DNA from: Martinezella tropici
GTDB lineage: Bacteria; Pseudomonadota; Alphaproteobacteria; Rhizobiales; Rhizobiaceae
Reading direction: 5' to 3'
DNA: 64,000 nucleotides
Assembly: GCF_003287875.1 (NCBI RefSeq)
Contig: NZ_QMKK01000037.1
Coordinates: 1 to 64,000 of the forward strand
The position numbers and the translations under genes were made by a program. Positions 10,457-19,489 of the stretch are shown in pieces (within the stretch, counting starts at the first letter, position 1; each line of letters opens with the position of its first letter). Under the pieces are notes generated by a model. That model made no database searches, was not told the origin of the DNA, and was given only the letters and a program-made list of their open reading frames with translations.

Positions 10457-11916
10457 GACTTCAACTCCTCCAATGCTTTGCGCAATTCGGCATGATCGGA
10501 GAACGGCAGCGTCACGCTGCCGATCGTCTGACCTTCCTCATGCCCCTTGCCGGCGACGATCAGCGTGTCGCCCGATGTCAGCATGCCAACCGCCGTGCGG
10601 ATTGCTTCGGCGCGATCGCCGATCTCCATCGCACAGCTGGCCGCCGCCATGATCTCCGCGCGGATCGTTGCCGGATCCTCGGATCGCGGATTGTCGTCGG
10701 TAACGACGACGACATCGGCGAGGCGGCAGGCAATCTCGCCCATGATCGGCCGCTTGCCCCGATCCCGATCGCCGCCGCAACCGAAGACGACGATGACACG
10801 GCCCGTCGTGAACGGCCGCACCGAATTCAGAACGTTCTCGAGCGCATCGGGCTTGTGAGCGTAGTCGACATAGGCCAGCGCACCGTCATGCGTGTGACCG
10901 ACAAGCTCCAGGCGACCGGATGCGCCAACGAGCTTTTCCAGTGCCGCCATGGCGATCGGCGCCGCGACCCCAGTCGAAATGGCAAGGCCAGCGGCAACAA
11001 GCGCATTGGCGATCTGAAAATCCCCGGCCAACGGGATATGAACTTCGAAGATATCGTCGCCGACATGTACCTCGGCGATCTGCTTGTGGCGGAAATGCTC
11101 GACGCGCTTCAACGTCAGGAAATCACCCTTGCGTCCGACGGTACGCACATCCTGCCCTGCCTCGCCGGCGGCGGCGATGGCCTGTGCCGACCAGGCATCA
11201 TCGGCAAAGATCACGGCCGGCGAACCCTTCGGAAGCAAATCCCTAAACAGCCGCATCTTGGCGGCCATATAATCCTCGACTGTCGGATGGTAATCCATGT
11301 GATCACGGCCGAGATTGGTGAAGGCAGCAGCAGCGAGCTTCACGCCATCGAGCCGGAACTGATCGAGGCCGTGACTGGAAGCCTCCATGGCCGCATGCGT
11401 GACACCTTCGTTGGCGAGTTCGGCCAGCAGCTTGTGCAGCGACACCGGATCGGGCGTCGTCAGCGCGCCATATTCGTTGCGGGTCGGCGAAACGACGCCG
11501 GTCGTGCCGATCATGGCAGCCGGATGACCGGCATAGGCCCAAATCTGACGCGTGAAGGAGGCAACGGAGGTCTTGCCCGCGGTCCCCGTCACCGCCACCA
11601 TCGTTTCCGGCTGCCGTCCGTAGAAGCGCGACGCCGAGACGGCAAGAAAACGGCGCGGCTCGGAAACCGAGAGCACGGGTACGCTGCCGGCATCGGCCCC
11701 ATGACCCGCAACCACGACCGATGCCCCACGCGCAACGGCATCGGCGATAAAGCTCGCCCCATCAGCTTTGGTACCGGCCACAGCGATGAAAGCCATGCCA
11801 GGCGACACCTTCCGGCTGTCGGCGGAAATTCCGATTATCTCAAGATCGCCAAGCGTCCCGCCAATCTGTATGTTGAGTTCCGGAAATCCATTTCCGGCAA
11901 TGTCCCGCAAATTCAT
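10453..11916 (-). CDS. murE: UDP-MurNAc-L-Ala-D-Glu--2,6-diaminopimelate ligase MurE
   Basis: Adds meso-diaminopimelate as the third residue of the stem peptide. The ATP loop GTAGKTS lies at residues 111-117 and the meso-DAP specificity motif DNPR at 408-411 (DDNPRSEDP), so the substrate is DAP rather than lysine. The conserved Lys of YMAAKMRLF (about 220) is the usual carbamylated residue. It overlaps murF by 4 bp; a 66-bp gap separates it from ftsI. Length 487 aa is typical. Confidence 0.97.
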   Translation of the reverse strand: MNLRDIAGNGFPELNIQIGGTLGDLEIIGISADSRKVSPGMAFIAVAGTKADGASFIADAVARGASVVVAGHGADAGSVPVLSVSEPRRFLAVSASRFYGRQPETMVAVTGTAGKTSVASFTRQIWAYAGHPAAMIGTTGVVSPTRNEYGALTTPDPVSLHKLLAELANEGVTHAAMEASSHGLDQFRLDGVKLAAAAFTNLGRDHMDYHPTVEDYMAAKMRLFRDLLPKGSPAVIFADDAWSAQAIAAAGEAGQDVRTVGRKGDFLTLKRVEHFRHKQIAEVHVGDDIFEVHIPLAGDFQIANALVAAGLAISTGVAAPIAMAALEKLVGASGRLELVGHTHDGALAYVDYAHKPDALENVLNSVRPFTTGRVIVVFGCGGDRDRGKRPIMGEIACRLADVVVVTDDNPRSEDPATIRAEIMAAASCAMEIGDRAEAIRTAVGMLTSGDTLIVAGKGHEEGQTIGSVTLPFSDHAELRKALEELKS

Positions 11917-11982
11917 CGAATGTACTTTTCGCCTTCTCGATCAGTCCGCCCCTCGCGAATCGACGTGTGTATTCTTTCACGC

Positions 11983-13734
11983 TTAATAAGACACCAGCAA
12001 GGCCGAGTTGCCGTTTCCAAAACTTGGCTGGATGCCGAGGATCGGTGCCGCCCGGGCGATAATGTCACGCGCGATCGGCGCTGCGGTGTAGGCCGAGATG
12101 GTGCCGCCATGCTCACCGGTCTTCGGCTCATCGCAGAAGGTCATGATGATGTATTGCGGATCGTCGATCGGGAACGCGGCCATGAAGGTATTGAAATTCA
12201 GCGTATTGGAGTACCGGCCGTTGACGACCTTGTCGGCCGTGCCGGTCTTGCTGCCGACATCGTAACCCGGTACGCGGGCAGCACGGCCCGACCCCTTCGA
12301 ACCATTGAAATCCAGCAGGAAGCGCACGTTGTCGCTCGTGCTCTTCTTAACGACGAGCTTGGCAATCTCATCGGCCTGGTCGCGGCTGCGAGGCAGGAAA
12401 GTCGGCTCGATCAGCTTGCCGCCGTTGACGAGCGCAGCACCGGCAACGGCTGTCTGCAGCGGCGTCGTCGAGACGCCATGACCGAAGGAGATCGTGATCG
12501 AATTGATCTTCTTCCAGACACGCGGCTGTGTCGGCATCTTCACCTCGGGCAATTCGGTCTGCATCTTGGTAAGCAGGCCGATGCGGGTGAGGAACTCCTT
12601 GTGCGCGTCGATGCCGACGAGATCGGCGATCTTCGCGGTGCCGATGTTCGACGAATACTGGAAGATTTCCGGAACGGTCAGCACGCGATGCTGGCCGTGG
12701 AAATCTTTAATGGTGAAGCCGCCGATACGGATCGGATTGGTAGCGTCGAAAGCGTCACGCAGCGTGACCTTGCCGGAATCGAATGCCATGGCCATGGTAA
12801 AGGTCTTGAAGGTCGATCCCATTTCGAACGTGCCGTTCGTCATGCGATTGAGCCAGCCTTCGGCGGCACCTTCGTTCGGGTAGTTCGGATCGAAATCGGG
12901 CGCGGACGCCATGGCGAGCACTTCGCCCGTGTGGACATTGATCACTGCCGCGCCGGCGCCCTTCGCCTGGAAATTCTTGACGGCGTTGACGACCGCATCA
13001 TGGACGATATCCTGCACGCGCAGATCGATGGAGAGCTTCACCGGCTGCAGCGGCTGGTCGTTGGTCATGCCTGCGGCGGCGAGATCGGCGAGCCCCTGGT
13101 CATCGATATACTTCTCCATGCCGGCAACGCCGCGGTTGTCGATATTGACGTAGCCGAGAATATGGGCAGCGGTCGAACCGCCGGGATAGAAGCGGCGCTT
13201 TTCCGGGCGGAATCCGATGCCGGGAATGCCGAGCGCCAGGATCTGGCTCTGCTGTTTCGGCGTCAGCTGGCGGCGCAGCCAGGCAAAATGCGAACTCTTC
13301 ACCGAAAGCTTCTTATAGGTGGACTTGGCATCGAGATCCGGCAGGACCTTGCGCAGCTCCTCGACGGCCTCATCCGGGTCGATGATTTTGTTCGGCTCGG
13401 CAAACAGCGATACGGTCCGGATGTCAGTTGCCAGAAGGGCACCATTGCGATCAACGATGTCGGGCCGCGACGCCATGAGGCGATCCGGCGGCAAAATGCT
13501 TGACGTCGTATCCGGCGGCGTCATGGCGAACTGGGCAAGACGAGCACCGATTACGCAATAGACCGCGATGAAACTGGCCACCAGCAGAACGACGCGGCTC
13601 CTGGCCTGGGTGGCCTTGCGCTTGCGCGCACCTTCGAAGGTCGAGCGCGAAAAACCATCGCTCGGTCGATTGTTGCCGTCGGTGGAGAAGTGCGCCTTGC
13701 TCTTCAGAACCATGATGCGAGAAAGAAAAGACAT
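11983..13734 (-). CDS. ftsI: Division transpeptidase FtsI (penicillin-binding protein 3)
   Basis: Class B PBP that cross-links septal peptidoglycan in the periplasm with FtsW. The 583-residue protein has a short cytoplasmic N-terminus, one membrane segment at about 47-68, a PBP dimerisation domain and the transpeptidase domain with the active-site STFK (Ser307, Lys310), SSN (360-362) and KTG (495-497) motifs. The ATG shares one base with the ftsL stop (TAATG). Downstream murE follows after 66 bp. Confidence 0.96.
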   Translation of the reverse strand: MSFLSRIMVLKSKAHFSTDGNNRPSDGFSRSTFEGARKRKATQARSRVVLLVASFIAVYCVIGARLAQFAMTPPDTTSSILPPDRLMASRPDIVDRNGALLATDIRTVSLFAEPNKIIDPDEAVEELRKVLPDLDAKSTYKKLSVKSSHFAWLRRQLTPKQQSQILALGIPGIGFRPEKRRFYPGGSTAAHILGYVNIDNRGVAGMEKYIDDQGLADLAAAGMTNDQPLQPVKLSIDLRVQDIVHDAVVNAVKNFQAKGAGAAVINVHTGEVLAMASAPDFDPNYPNEGAAEGWLNRMTNGTFEMGSTFKTFTMAMAFDSGKVTLRDAFDATNPIRIGGFTIKDFHGQHRVLTVPEIFQYSSNIGTAKIADLVGIDAHKEFLTRIGLLTKMQTELPEVKMPTQPRVWKKINSITISFGHGVSTTPLQTAVAGAALVNGGKLIEPTFLPRSRDQADEIAKLVVKKSTSDNVRFLLDFNGSKGSGRAARVPGYDVGSKTGTADKVVNGRYSNTLNFNTFMAAFPIDDPQYIIMTFCDEPKTGEHGGTISAYTAAPIARDIIARAAPILGIQPSFGNGNSALLVSY

Positions 13735-14249
13735 TATTCGTCCACCGATCCCGTTGCGATATTGTCGATGTCTGGCTTCTTGCGCTTCACCAAGGCGGGC
13801 GCCTTCGGCCGCGGCGCCGGAGCGGCGGCCACATCCGCAATCGCCTTCCTGATCTGCGCGTCGGTCGTATCGCCGTTCTTAGAGGCTATAGATGCATTGC
13901 CCTTGACGGGCTTGCCACTCTTTGGATCGTTGGATGCCGTCACCGTCGGCGGCGGAAGCTGCGAGCGCAGCATCGGCATCTCACTTGGCTGCACGATCGC
14001 GGTCGAGAGCGTCGGCTGCAGCTGTAGCTCGCCGCTATAGGCGTTAACGAGCTTTTCAAGACGGTTCGGCTGCGAGACCAGCGCCCAGTCCGCCTTCAGA
14101 AGCTCGATCGTGTCTTTCTCGAGCTTGATCTCGGATTCGAGACGGCGAACCTCTTCCAGCTTCAGCTCGGCCCGATGCTTGATCGTATAGGTCACGGTGG
14201 CCATGGCCGTCATGACGCCGATCAGCACGATGTCAAAAGTCTTCAGCAT
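13734..14249 (-). CDS. ftsL: Cell division protein FtsL-like
   Basis: Small bitopic protein expected to sit in the FtsQBL divisome subcomplex. I call it from position between rsmH and ftsI and from its architecture: a short N-terminus (MLKTFD), one hydrophobic segment (IVLIGVMTAMATVTYTI), then a charged helix likely to form a coiled coil (about 27-55). A long Pro/Ala/Lys-rich tail follows, which makes it 171 aa, longer than enterobacterial FtsL. I chose the ATG at 14249; an upstream in-frame start would run through the end of rsmH. Sequence identity in this family is low, so the name rests largely on synteny. Confidence 0.88.
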   Translation of the reverse strand: MLKTFDIVLIGVMTAMATVTYTIKHRAELKLEEVRRLESEIKLEKDTIELLKADWALVSQPNRLEKLVNAYSGELQLQPTLSTAIVQPSEMPMLRSQLPPPTVTASNDPKSGKPVKGNASIASKNGDTTDAQIRKAIADVAAAPAPRPKAPALVKRKKPDIDNIATGSVDE

Positions 14250-14250
14250 C

Positions 14251-15276
14251 TCAACCTCCGAGCTTTCCGAGACTGGCGAGATTGGGCAGATCGAAGATCG
14301 AGAAATCGGCAGCTTCGGCTGGGGCGGCGGTGCGAAGCCCCGCGCGCAGCTTGGCCGAGCGAGCTCGTGGATTGACCTCCGCCTCGGCATCGCTCGCGGA
14401 GATCATCGCCTTGCCGACCGGCTCGAAGGTGGCAGGCCGCTCATTCACGATCGGCATGTGGCGCGACCCGGCAGCACGGCCCGAACGATCGGCAAAGAAC
14501 TTCTTGACGATACGGTCTTCCAGCGAGTGAAAGGTCACGACGACGAGGCGCCCGCCCGGCTTGAGAACGCGCTCGGCCGCAAACAATGCCTGGGCCAGCT
14601 CACCGAGCTCGTCATTGACGAAAATGCGCAAGGCCTGAAAGACTCGCGTTGCGGGATGAATCTTGTCCTTCGCCTTTCGCGGCGTCACAACCTCGATCAA
14701 CCCAGCGAGGTCGCGGGTGGTCACGAAAGGAGCTTCCGCACGCCGCTTCTCGATCGCATGCGCGATACGCGGGGCCTGCTTTTCCTCGCCGAGGAACACA
14801 AAGATGCGGATAAGATCGGCGAGCTTGGCGCGATTGACGACATCGGCAGCCGACACGCCGCTGGCCGACATGCGCATGTCGAGCGGACCGTTCTTGTTGA
14901 AGGAAAAGCCGCGCTCAGCCTCGTCGATCTGCATGGAGGAAACGCCGATATCGAGCACGACGCCATCGAGGCCAGCTGCCGGCGCATGGTCGGCCAGCCG
15001 GGAAAACTGCGATTGGATGAGATTGAGGTGACCGGCATGGGCCGAAACGAGCGCCTGCCCCGCCGCGATCGCCGTCGGATCGCGATCAAGCGCGATCACA
15101 TCGGCGCCGGCGGCAAGAATGGCTGAGGTGTAGCCGCCAGCCCCGAACGTTCCATCAAGAATGACCTTGCCGGGCGCCGGAGCGAGCGCGTCAAGCACCT
15201 CGGAAAGGAGAACCGGAATGTGACGAACCGGTCCGCCACCGGCATCAGAAGAACCTCCGCCTGAATTCGCCGCCAT
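14251..15276 (-). CDS. rsmH: 16S rRNA (cytosine(1402)-N(4))-methyltransferase RsmH (MraW)
   Basis: SAM-dependent methyltransferase that modifies C1402 of 16S rRNA in the decoding centre. The start is set at the ATG at 15276 (341 aa) because the [14 protein letters not shown] signature begins about 17 residues later. The frame stays open further upstream but there it overlaps mraZ. Visible motifs: [10 protein letters not shown] (SAM site), [21 protein letters not shown] and [13 protein letters not shown] near the C-terminus. Its stop is 1 bp from the ftsL start. Confidence 0.95.
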   Translation of the reverse strand: MAANSGGGSSDAGGGPVRHIPVLLSEVLDALAPAPGKVILDGTFGAGGYTSAILAAGADVIALDRDPTAIAAGQALVSAHAGHLNLIQSQFSRLADHAPAAGLDGVVLDIGVSSMQIDEAERGFSFNKNGPLDMRMSASGVSAADVVNRAKLADLIRIFVFLGEEKQAPRIAHAIEKRRAEAPFVTTRDLAGLIEVVTPRKAKDKIHPATRVFQALRIFVNDELGELAQALFAAERVLKPGGRLVVVTFHSLEDRIVKKFFADRSGRAAGSRHMPIVNERPATFEPVGKAMISASDAEAEVNPRARSAKLRAGLRTAAPAEAADFSIFDLPNLASLGKLGG

Positions 15277-15290
15277 TCCGCTTCCCCGCT

Positions 15291-15731
15291 CTACTCCGAG
15301 CGCCTGCCCGCCAGCCTGCGCTCCTCTCGTGCCTGCGCCTGCAAGGCCAGAAAGGCCTCCGGTTGCCACAATTGAAAATGATCCGCCCGACCGACAAAGG
15401 TCACTTCGCCTGCTATTCCGGTGAAGTCGCGAATGAAATCCGTGACCATCAGCCGCCCTTCGGCGTCGAGCTTCATAAAGACCCCGCCCCCATGAATGAG
15501 GAGCGACATCTGGTTCGCCGCCGGCGAAAACGGATCGTCTGCCACAATCTGCCGCTCGAAGCGATCGAGCAGATCGAGACCGCCGACACTGATCGCCGGA
15601 AACACAAAATCCTGAAAGCAGTACAGCTCCTGGATATTGCGGTCGGCCAGCACGGAACGAAACGCCGCCGGCACGGAAACCCGCCCCTTGGAATCGATCC
15701 GGTTGGTCGCATTTGACAGGAAGCGGTTCAT
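15291..15731 (-). CDS. mraZ: Transcriptional regulator MraZ
   Basis: AbrB-fold DNA-binding protein encoded first in the dcw operon, known in E. coli to repress its own operon through TGGGN repeats. Two SpoVT/AbrB-like halves are visible ([16 protein letters not shown] early, [18 protein letters not shown] later). I used the ATG at 15731 (146 aa), the usual rhizobial start MNRFLSN; an in-frame GTG at 15743 with a G-rich stretch before it is the alternative. The operator-like array at 15908-15942 fits autoregulation. Confidence 0.92.
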   Translation of the reverse strand: MNRFLSNATNRIDSKGRVSVPAAFRSVLADRNIQELYCFQDFVFPAISVGGLDLLDRFERQIVADDPFSPAANQMSLLIHGGGVFMKLDAEGRLMVTDFIRDFTGIAGEVTFVGRADHFQLWQPEAFLALQAQAREERRLAGRRSE

Positions 15732-15907
15732 GACGCGAAACACCCGTCCCCCATGACCTGCAAGCCGCTACTCGCTTACAGGCACAGCCAAAATCGGACA
15801 CAGCTTCGCAAACCGAAAGGGCCGACACCCCTCCGATACCCCCAGAACGGGAGCAATCATGGCTTTGCGATGATTGGGCTCTGATTTGCCCTTGTGCAGT
15901 GTTCTTT

Positions 15908-15942
15908 TGGGATACCATGGGACCATATGGGCGTCAATGGGA
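15908..15942. promoter_or_regulatory. MraZ operator: four TGGGN repeats at 10-bp spacing
   Basis: TGGGA (15908), TGGGA (15918), TGGGC (15928) and TGGGA (15938) each start exactly 10 bp apart with 5-bp spacers, one helical turn. This is the described architecture of MraZ boxes. It lies about 180 bp before mraZ; the TGGG strand is opposite to the mraZ coding strand. Confidence 0.85.
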
Positions 15943-15993
15943 TGAAGCCACGTCAGACGTGGCCGCAGCCTGAATATTCATAAGCCGTTAAGT

Positions 15994-16008
15994 TTAACGA
16001 AAGGTTAG
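15994..16008. promoter_or_regulatory. CtrA-like half-site pair
   Basis: TTAA, seven bases, TTAG: one mismatch from the TTAA-N7-TTAA box of the alphaproteobacterial cell-cycle regulator CtrA, and upstream of the division operon. The site is short, so chance is possible. Confidence 0.3.
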
Positions 16009-16124
16009 GATCGGCCTCAACCAACGTCCCGAAACGGATTGTTTTCACAGGCGAAACGCCCCGCCTGCCAGGGCCGCAAACCCTGGAAATCCGGGCACGT
16101 CGCCACTCTCGAAATTATTTGCGG

Positions 16125-16151
16125 AAAGCGGGAGCGCGCCTTTCCTCCCGC
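16125..16151 (-). terminator. Possible rnpB terminator hairpin
   Basis: gcgggag (16128-16134) pairs with ctcccgc (16145-16151); in the rnpB direction the stem is followed by only three T. It begins 14 bases beyond the mature RNA end. Weak. Confidence 0.4.
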
Positions 16152-16164
16152 AGGCGTGATGATT

Positions 16165-16563
16165 TGCCAGTTGGCCTGTAAGCCGGGTTCTGTATGGCTC
16201 CGGCCGAGGCCGGAACGTGGCAGCCATTCATCTGGGACGGCGCTTGCGCGACGCCTCTTGCAACCCACCCGGATGACCGGCCCGGAAACAGGCTGGAGCG
16301 CTTGCGCGCCCCGTGTCATCCCTATTCGGTTTTGCTCCCGGTGGGGTTTTCCGTGCCGTCGCTGTTGCCAGAGACGCGGTGGGCTCTTACCCCACCCTTT
16401 CACCCTTACCCGGCGCAAGGCCAGGCGGTTTGCTTTCTGTGGCACTTTCCCTGAGGTTGCCCCCGCCGGACGTTATCCGGCACCGTGTTTCCGTGGAGCC
16501 CGGACTTTCCTCACCCCATCGCCTTTCGGCATTGATGAAGCGCGGCTGCCCGGCCAACTGGCA
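16165..16563 (-). ncRNA. rnpB: RNase P RNA, bacterial class A
   Basis: Catalytic RNA that removes tRNA 5' leaders. On the minus strand the 5' and 3' ends pair as helix P1 (tgccagttggcc with ggccaactggca). Universally conserved cores are present: gaggaaagtccgggctcc near the 5' end (about 16496-16513) and acagaacccggcttac near the 3' end (about 16178-16193), with ggtaagggtgaaa and the GC-rich specificity domain between. About 399 nt is normal for alphaproteobacteria. Ends are set by P1 and could shift by a few bases. Confidence 0.95.
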
Positions 16564-16601
16564 CTGGCTCATTAACCGAGACCGACCGCAATTGCCATCG
16601 A

Positions 16602-16632
16602 AATATGCGGCCTCGTGGGCGCCGGATGTCAA
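16602..16632 (-). promoter_or_regulatory. Possible rnpB promoter
   Basis: A perfect TTGACA (complement of 16627-16632) is followed after 19 bases by CATATT (complement of 16602-16607), placing a start about 30 nt before mature RNase P RNA. The -35 overlaps the stop codon of the upstream oxidase gene. The spacer is long, so this is tentative. Confidence 0.35.
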
Positions 16633-17822
16633 TTGCGGAAATGCGCTGAGAAATCCGTGCCGTAGCCTTCGTCCTTGATTCGGCCTGCGAGCAGCAGTTC
16701 CGCCCCCAGCCTACCAATTTCGTCGGAACTCTTTGCAGCCATGCCACATCCGCCAGTCAGAATCGCAACACGCGGCGAAGAGGTATAACCGATCATGGGA
16801 TAGCTCGTTGGCGAATAGGAGACGGCACAGGAATTGGTGAAGGCCGGTGGCCGCCTCACGCCGGGAACGAGCCCATGGAATATCCGCACCAGATGCTCGC
16901 GTGCCTTATCGCGGCCGGCCGTACGGAACCAGGCACGCAATTCCGCCTCGGTCTCGAATTGAAGATCATCGGGATCGCCGCCGATCTTGATGTAATATTT
17001 GCCGTCCGGATAGCGGATCGGCGGCAGCATATAGATGCTCTCCACATCATCAGCTGCCTTCGATATCAGCGACGGCATGCCGGAAAAGGCTTCGGCTTCC
17101 GTCTCGCTCACCTCGAAGAAAGTAACCGTGCGGCCATAAACCTTCATCTCAACGGGCCGCGGCAAGAGATTCTCCGCAATTGAGAAACCGCCGGCGGCCA
17201 GGAGAACTTTTTCCGCGCTGAAAGTCTCGCCCTCCGCTGTCGTGACGACCGCCAGACCACCCTCGTCGCGGATCGATAATGCCGTCTGCTTGATGGTGCG
17301 GGCGCCGGCTTTTTCCGCCAGCAGGGACTGTGCCTTCACCAGCCGGCGCGGACTGATATGGCCTGCCCCACGCGGTTCAAAGACGCCTTCGCTTCCCGAT
17401 GCGAACGAGAAGAAAGGGAACTTCTTCTCGAGTTCCGCGTCGCCGAGGACTTCCGTTTGAACGCCGAGCCGCCTGGCCGCTTCTACGACATCACCGACAT
17501 AAGCTATTTCACCACCCCGCTCCGGCCCTACAACAAGGCAGCCGACCGGCGCATAGAACTGGATGCCGCTATCCCGTTCGATTTCCGCATAGCGGCTGAT
17601 CGAACGGTTCGCCAGGCGGGCCCAATCGGCATCGGGATCGATCGTCCGGGTGATGCGGCCCTCGTCGTAATGGCTGCCGAAGACGCCCTGATGACTGGCG
17701 CGATGTTCGGGTTCATCCGGCCCGATGACGGCAATGCCGTCGGTCTGCCTGGCCAGGTGGCGGGCAGCAGCTGCCCCCATCATACCCCGGCCGACGACGA
17801 TGAACCTGAAATCCGCTGCCAT
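16629..17822 (-). CDS. FAD-dependent oxidoreductase, DAO / sarcosine oxidase-like
   Basis: Likely oxidises an amine or N-methyl amino acid with covalent or tight FAD, in the cytoplasm. The 397-residue protein starts with the dinucleotide-binding motif VVGRGMMGAAAARHLA (GxGxxG with Arg in the second place) and has the DAO-type middle (LLAAGGFSIAENLLP) and the C-terminal GGCGMAAKSSDEIGRL FAD contact. The fold resembles monomeric sarcosine oxidase or N-methyltryptophan oxidase; substrate unknown. It stands alone upstream of rnpB on the same strand, with its stop overlapping the likely rnpB promoter. Confidence 0.8.
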   Translation of the reverse strand: MAADFRFIVVGRGMMGAAAARHLARQTDGIAVIGPDEPEHRASHQGVFGSHYDEGRITRTIDPDADWARLANRSISRYAEIERDSGIQFYAPVGCLVVGPERGGEIAYVGDVVEAARRLGVQTEVLGDAELEKKFPFFSFASGSEGVFEPRGAGHISPRRLVKAQSLLAEKAGARTIKQTALSIRDEGGLAVVTTAEGETFSAEKVLLAAGGFSIAENLLPRPVEMKVYGRTVTFFEVSETEAEAFSGMPSLISKAADDVESIYMLPPIRYPDGKYYIKIGGDPDDLQFETEAELRAWFRTAGRDKAREHLVRIFHGLVPGVRRPPAFTNSCAVSYSPTSYPMIGYTSSPRVAILTGGCGMAAKSSDEIGRLGAELLLAGRIKDEGYGTDFSAHFRN

Positions 17823-17904
17823 GCTATGATCCTCGTGAACAACAGTGGTTCGATAGCATGGAAGACGATTCCGCCCTACCCGGTAATTCCTGGCTCGGAT
17901 AACG

Positions 17905-18462
17905 TCAGTCCAGAAGCGCCAGCACCTTGCCGCAATAACGTTTCGAGATTGGGTTCATGCGCGTGGCGCCGTGACCCGCATTGTATTTGAGGATGGTATT
18001 GCAGGTCTGACCGCCGCCGAGATCCTGCGCCATGGCCAGGTACTTCATGCCGAACTTGATGTTCGTCTCGGGATCGTAGAGCCCCTTGGCTCCTCCGGCA
18101 TATCCCATCAGCCGCGCCGTTGCCGGCTTGATCTGCATCAGGCCGATCTCGCCTGCACTACCCCGGGTTTTCGGATTGAAATTGCTTTCGATCTTGATGA
18201 CGGCGGTCGCCAGTTCGACCGCAACGCCGTTCTGCTTGGCATATTTGGCAATCAGGCCGGTATAACGATTTTGTTGTGCGAAGGAGGTTTCCGCATCACG
18301 CAATTCGGCGGGAACGTTTGGCATCGGAAAGCCGGTGGTGCGGCTGACGATCTTGAGTGGAACCGTTTTCTGCCTTGCGTCACGCTGGCCCGCAAAGGCG
18401 CAATCATATCCCGCCAGCAGCACGCCCACGCATGCTGCAGCCGCAACAATCAAATTTTTCAT
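17905..18462 (-). CDS. Secreted lytic transglycosylase, SLT domain
   Basis: Cleaves the MurNAc-GlcNAc bond of peptidoglycan with release of anhydro-MurNAc. The ATG at 18462 (185 aa) begins a signal peptide (MKNLIVAAAACVGVLLAG, cleavage near residue 24). The catalytic Glu92 lies in KIESNFNP, followed by the SLT motifs GEIGLMQIKPATA and YNAGHGA. It is a minimal single-domain SLT. GGAG lies 12 bases upstream. An in-frame start at 18501 would put charged residues before the signal peptide. It stands alone, with 265 bp to the amidase gene upstream. Confidence 0.88.
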   Translation of the reverse strand: MKNLIVAAAACVGVLLAGYDCAFAGQRDARQKTVPLKIVSRTTGFPMPNVPAELRDAETSFAQQNRYTGLIAKYAKQNGVAVELATAVIKIESNFNPKTRGSAGEIGLMQIKPATARLMGYAGGAKGLYDPETNIKFGMKYLAMAQDLGGGQTCNTILKYNAGHGATRMNPISKRYCGKVLALLD

Positions 18463-18727
18463 GTAGTCTTTTGTCTCCAGGGGCGGGACCGCGGACGGCA
18501 CAAGCCGTCACGTCCGGCTGGAGGCAAAAAGAGCCGCCGGAATGCACAGTCCCCATTAGTCGTCTACGGCCGCGCGACACACAAACCCAGACGGCGCGAC
18601 CGCCGTTCAGCGAGCGTCGTTAGACCAATGCAATGCGGAGATAATAGGGAAAAGATGTGGCGTAGCAGGGAGTTACGCATTTTCACATCAATAGCCGGCT
18701 ATAAACATAGCCGGTGCCGGCAAAAGG

Positions 18728-19489
18728 CTACGAATAGCGAGGCAGCGCGGACAGGAGGCGATGAAGCGTATCGATCGTGGAAAAATCGGCAATGCCATCC
18801 ACACGCTCCTGGCGGAAATGACGCTGAAAGGCTTCCACGTCCCCCTTCAGCTTCTCTGAGAATTCCCCTGTTATTTCAGTACTGTAGCCATAAAGTGAGA
18901 GCATGGACTGCAGCGCTTCGATCGGTTGACCGACATCGCCCTTCTGGAAGAACCTTCCGCCGGTGATCGGCGTCGGTTCCACCCAATGTCCCACCCCTGC
19001 CTTAGCCAGCTCCGCCCAAGGGAATTTCTCGCCCGGATCCACCTTTCGCACGGGTGCCACGTCGGAGTGTCCGAGCACGCGTTCCGACGCGATTGCCCAG
19101 CGTTGGCCGCAATCGCGACACAGTTCGACGACTGCTTCGATCTGCGCGTCGGGAAAATCCGGCAGTCCGCCCGGATGGCCGGCATTCGCGATCTCGATGC
19201 CGATCGACCGCGAATTGATATCGATATCGCCATGCCAGGAGCTCTTGCCCGCATGCCAGGCGCGGCGCTCTTCCGGAACGAGCTGAACGATGCGGCCGTC
19301 CTCGAAAACGAAATAGTGGCTCGACACCTGGCTCTCCGGGCGACAGAGCCAATCGAGCGCGCCCTCGGCCGTGCCCATGCCGGTATAATGCAGAAGAATG
19401 ATGTCAGGCCGCCGTCCATCCCGCCTCTCCCCATGGTTCGGCGAAGGCTGCACATGGGCGCGAGCGAAATCGGCCTTAAATGCACTCAT
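18728..19489 (-). CDS. N-acetylmuramoyl-L-alanine amidase, AmiD-like
   Basis: Zinc amidase that cuts the bond between MurNAc and L-Ala. The Amidase_2 domain spans roughly residues 25-165 with zinc-ligand candidates His34 (LLHYTG) and the His of GHSDVAP, and the family motif SSHYFVFEDGRIVQLVPE. A peptidoglycan-binding domain follows (about 180-250, GQPIEALQSMLSLYGY). There is no evident signal peptide, so a cytoplasmic recycling role like AmpD is possible. It overlaps the TerB-DnaJ gene upstream by 4 bp, so the two are co-translated. Confidence 0.9.
   Translation of the reverse strand: MSAFKADFARAHVQPSPNHGERRDGRRPDIILLHYTGMGTAEGALDWLCRPESQVSSHYFVFEDGRIVQLVPEERRAWHAGKSSWHGDIDINSRSIGIEIANAGHPGGLPDFPDAQIEAVVELCRDCGQRWAIASERVLGHSDVAPVRKVDPGEKFPWAELAKAGVGHWVEPTPITGGRFFQKGDVGQPIEALQSMLSLYGYSTEITGEFSEKLKGDVEAFQRHFRQERVDGIADFSTIDTLHRLLSALPRYS

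Larger units (their letters stand above)
15732..16164. other. Regulatory gap between rnpB and mraZ
   Basis: This 433-bp stretch has no convincing gene. From right to left it holds a possible rnpB terminator (16125-16151), a CtrA-like site (15994-16008) and the four-copy TGGGN array (15908-15942). The remaining 170 bp would be the mraZ leader. I could not pick a confident sigma-70 promoter by eye. Confidence 0.7.

Noticed and set aside
10417..13503. 1028-codon open frame on the plus strand opposite murE and ftsI
   Set aside because: It is antisense to two well-conserved genes, has Arg/His/Asp-rich low-quality composition and no domain. High-GC codon bias leaves such shadow frames open.
16017..16747. 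Several frames across 16017-16747
   Set aside because: They lie over RNase P RNA, whose conserved structure explains the sequence.
18463..18727. Gap between the small SLT gene and the amidase gene
   Set aside because: No open frame with a ribosome site, no clear hairpin with T-run and no repeat; nothing supportable found.
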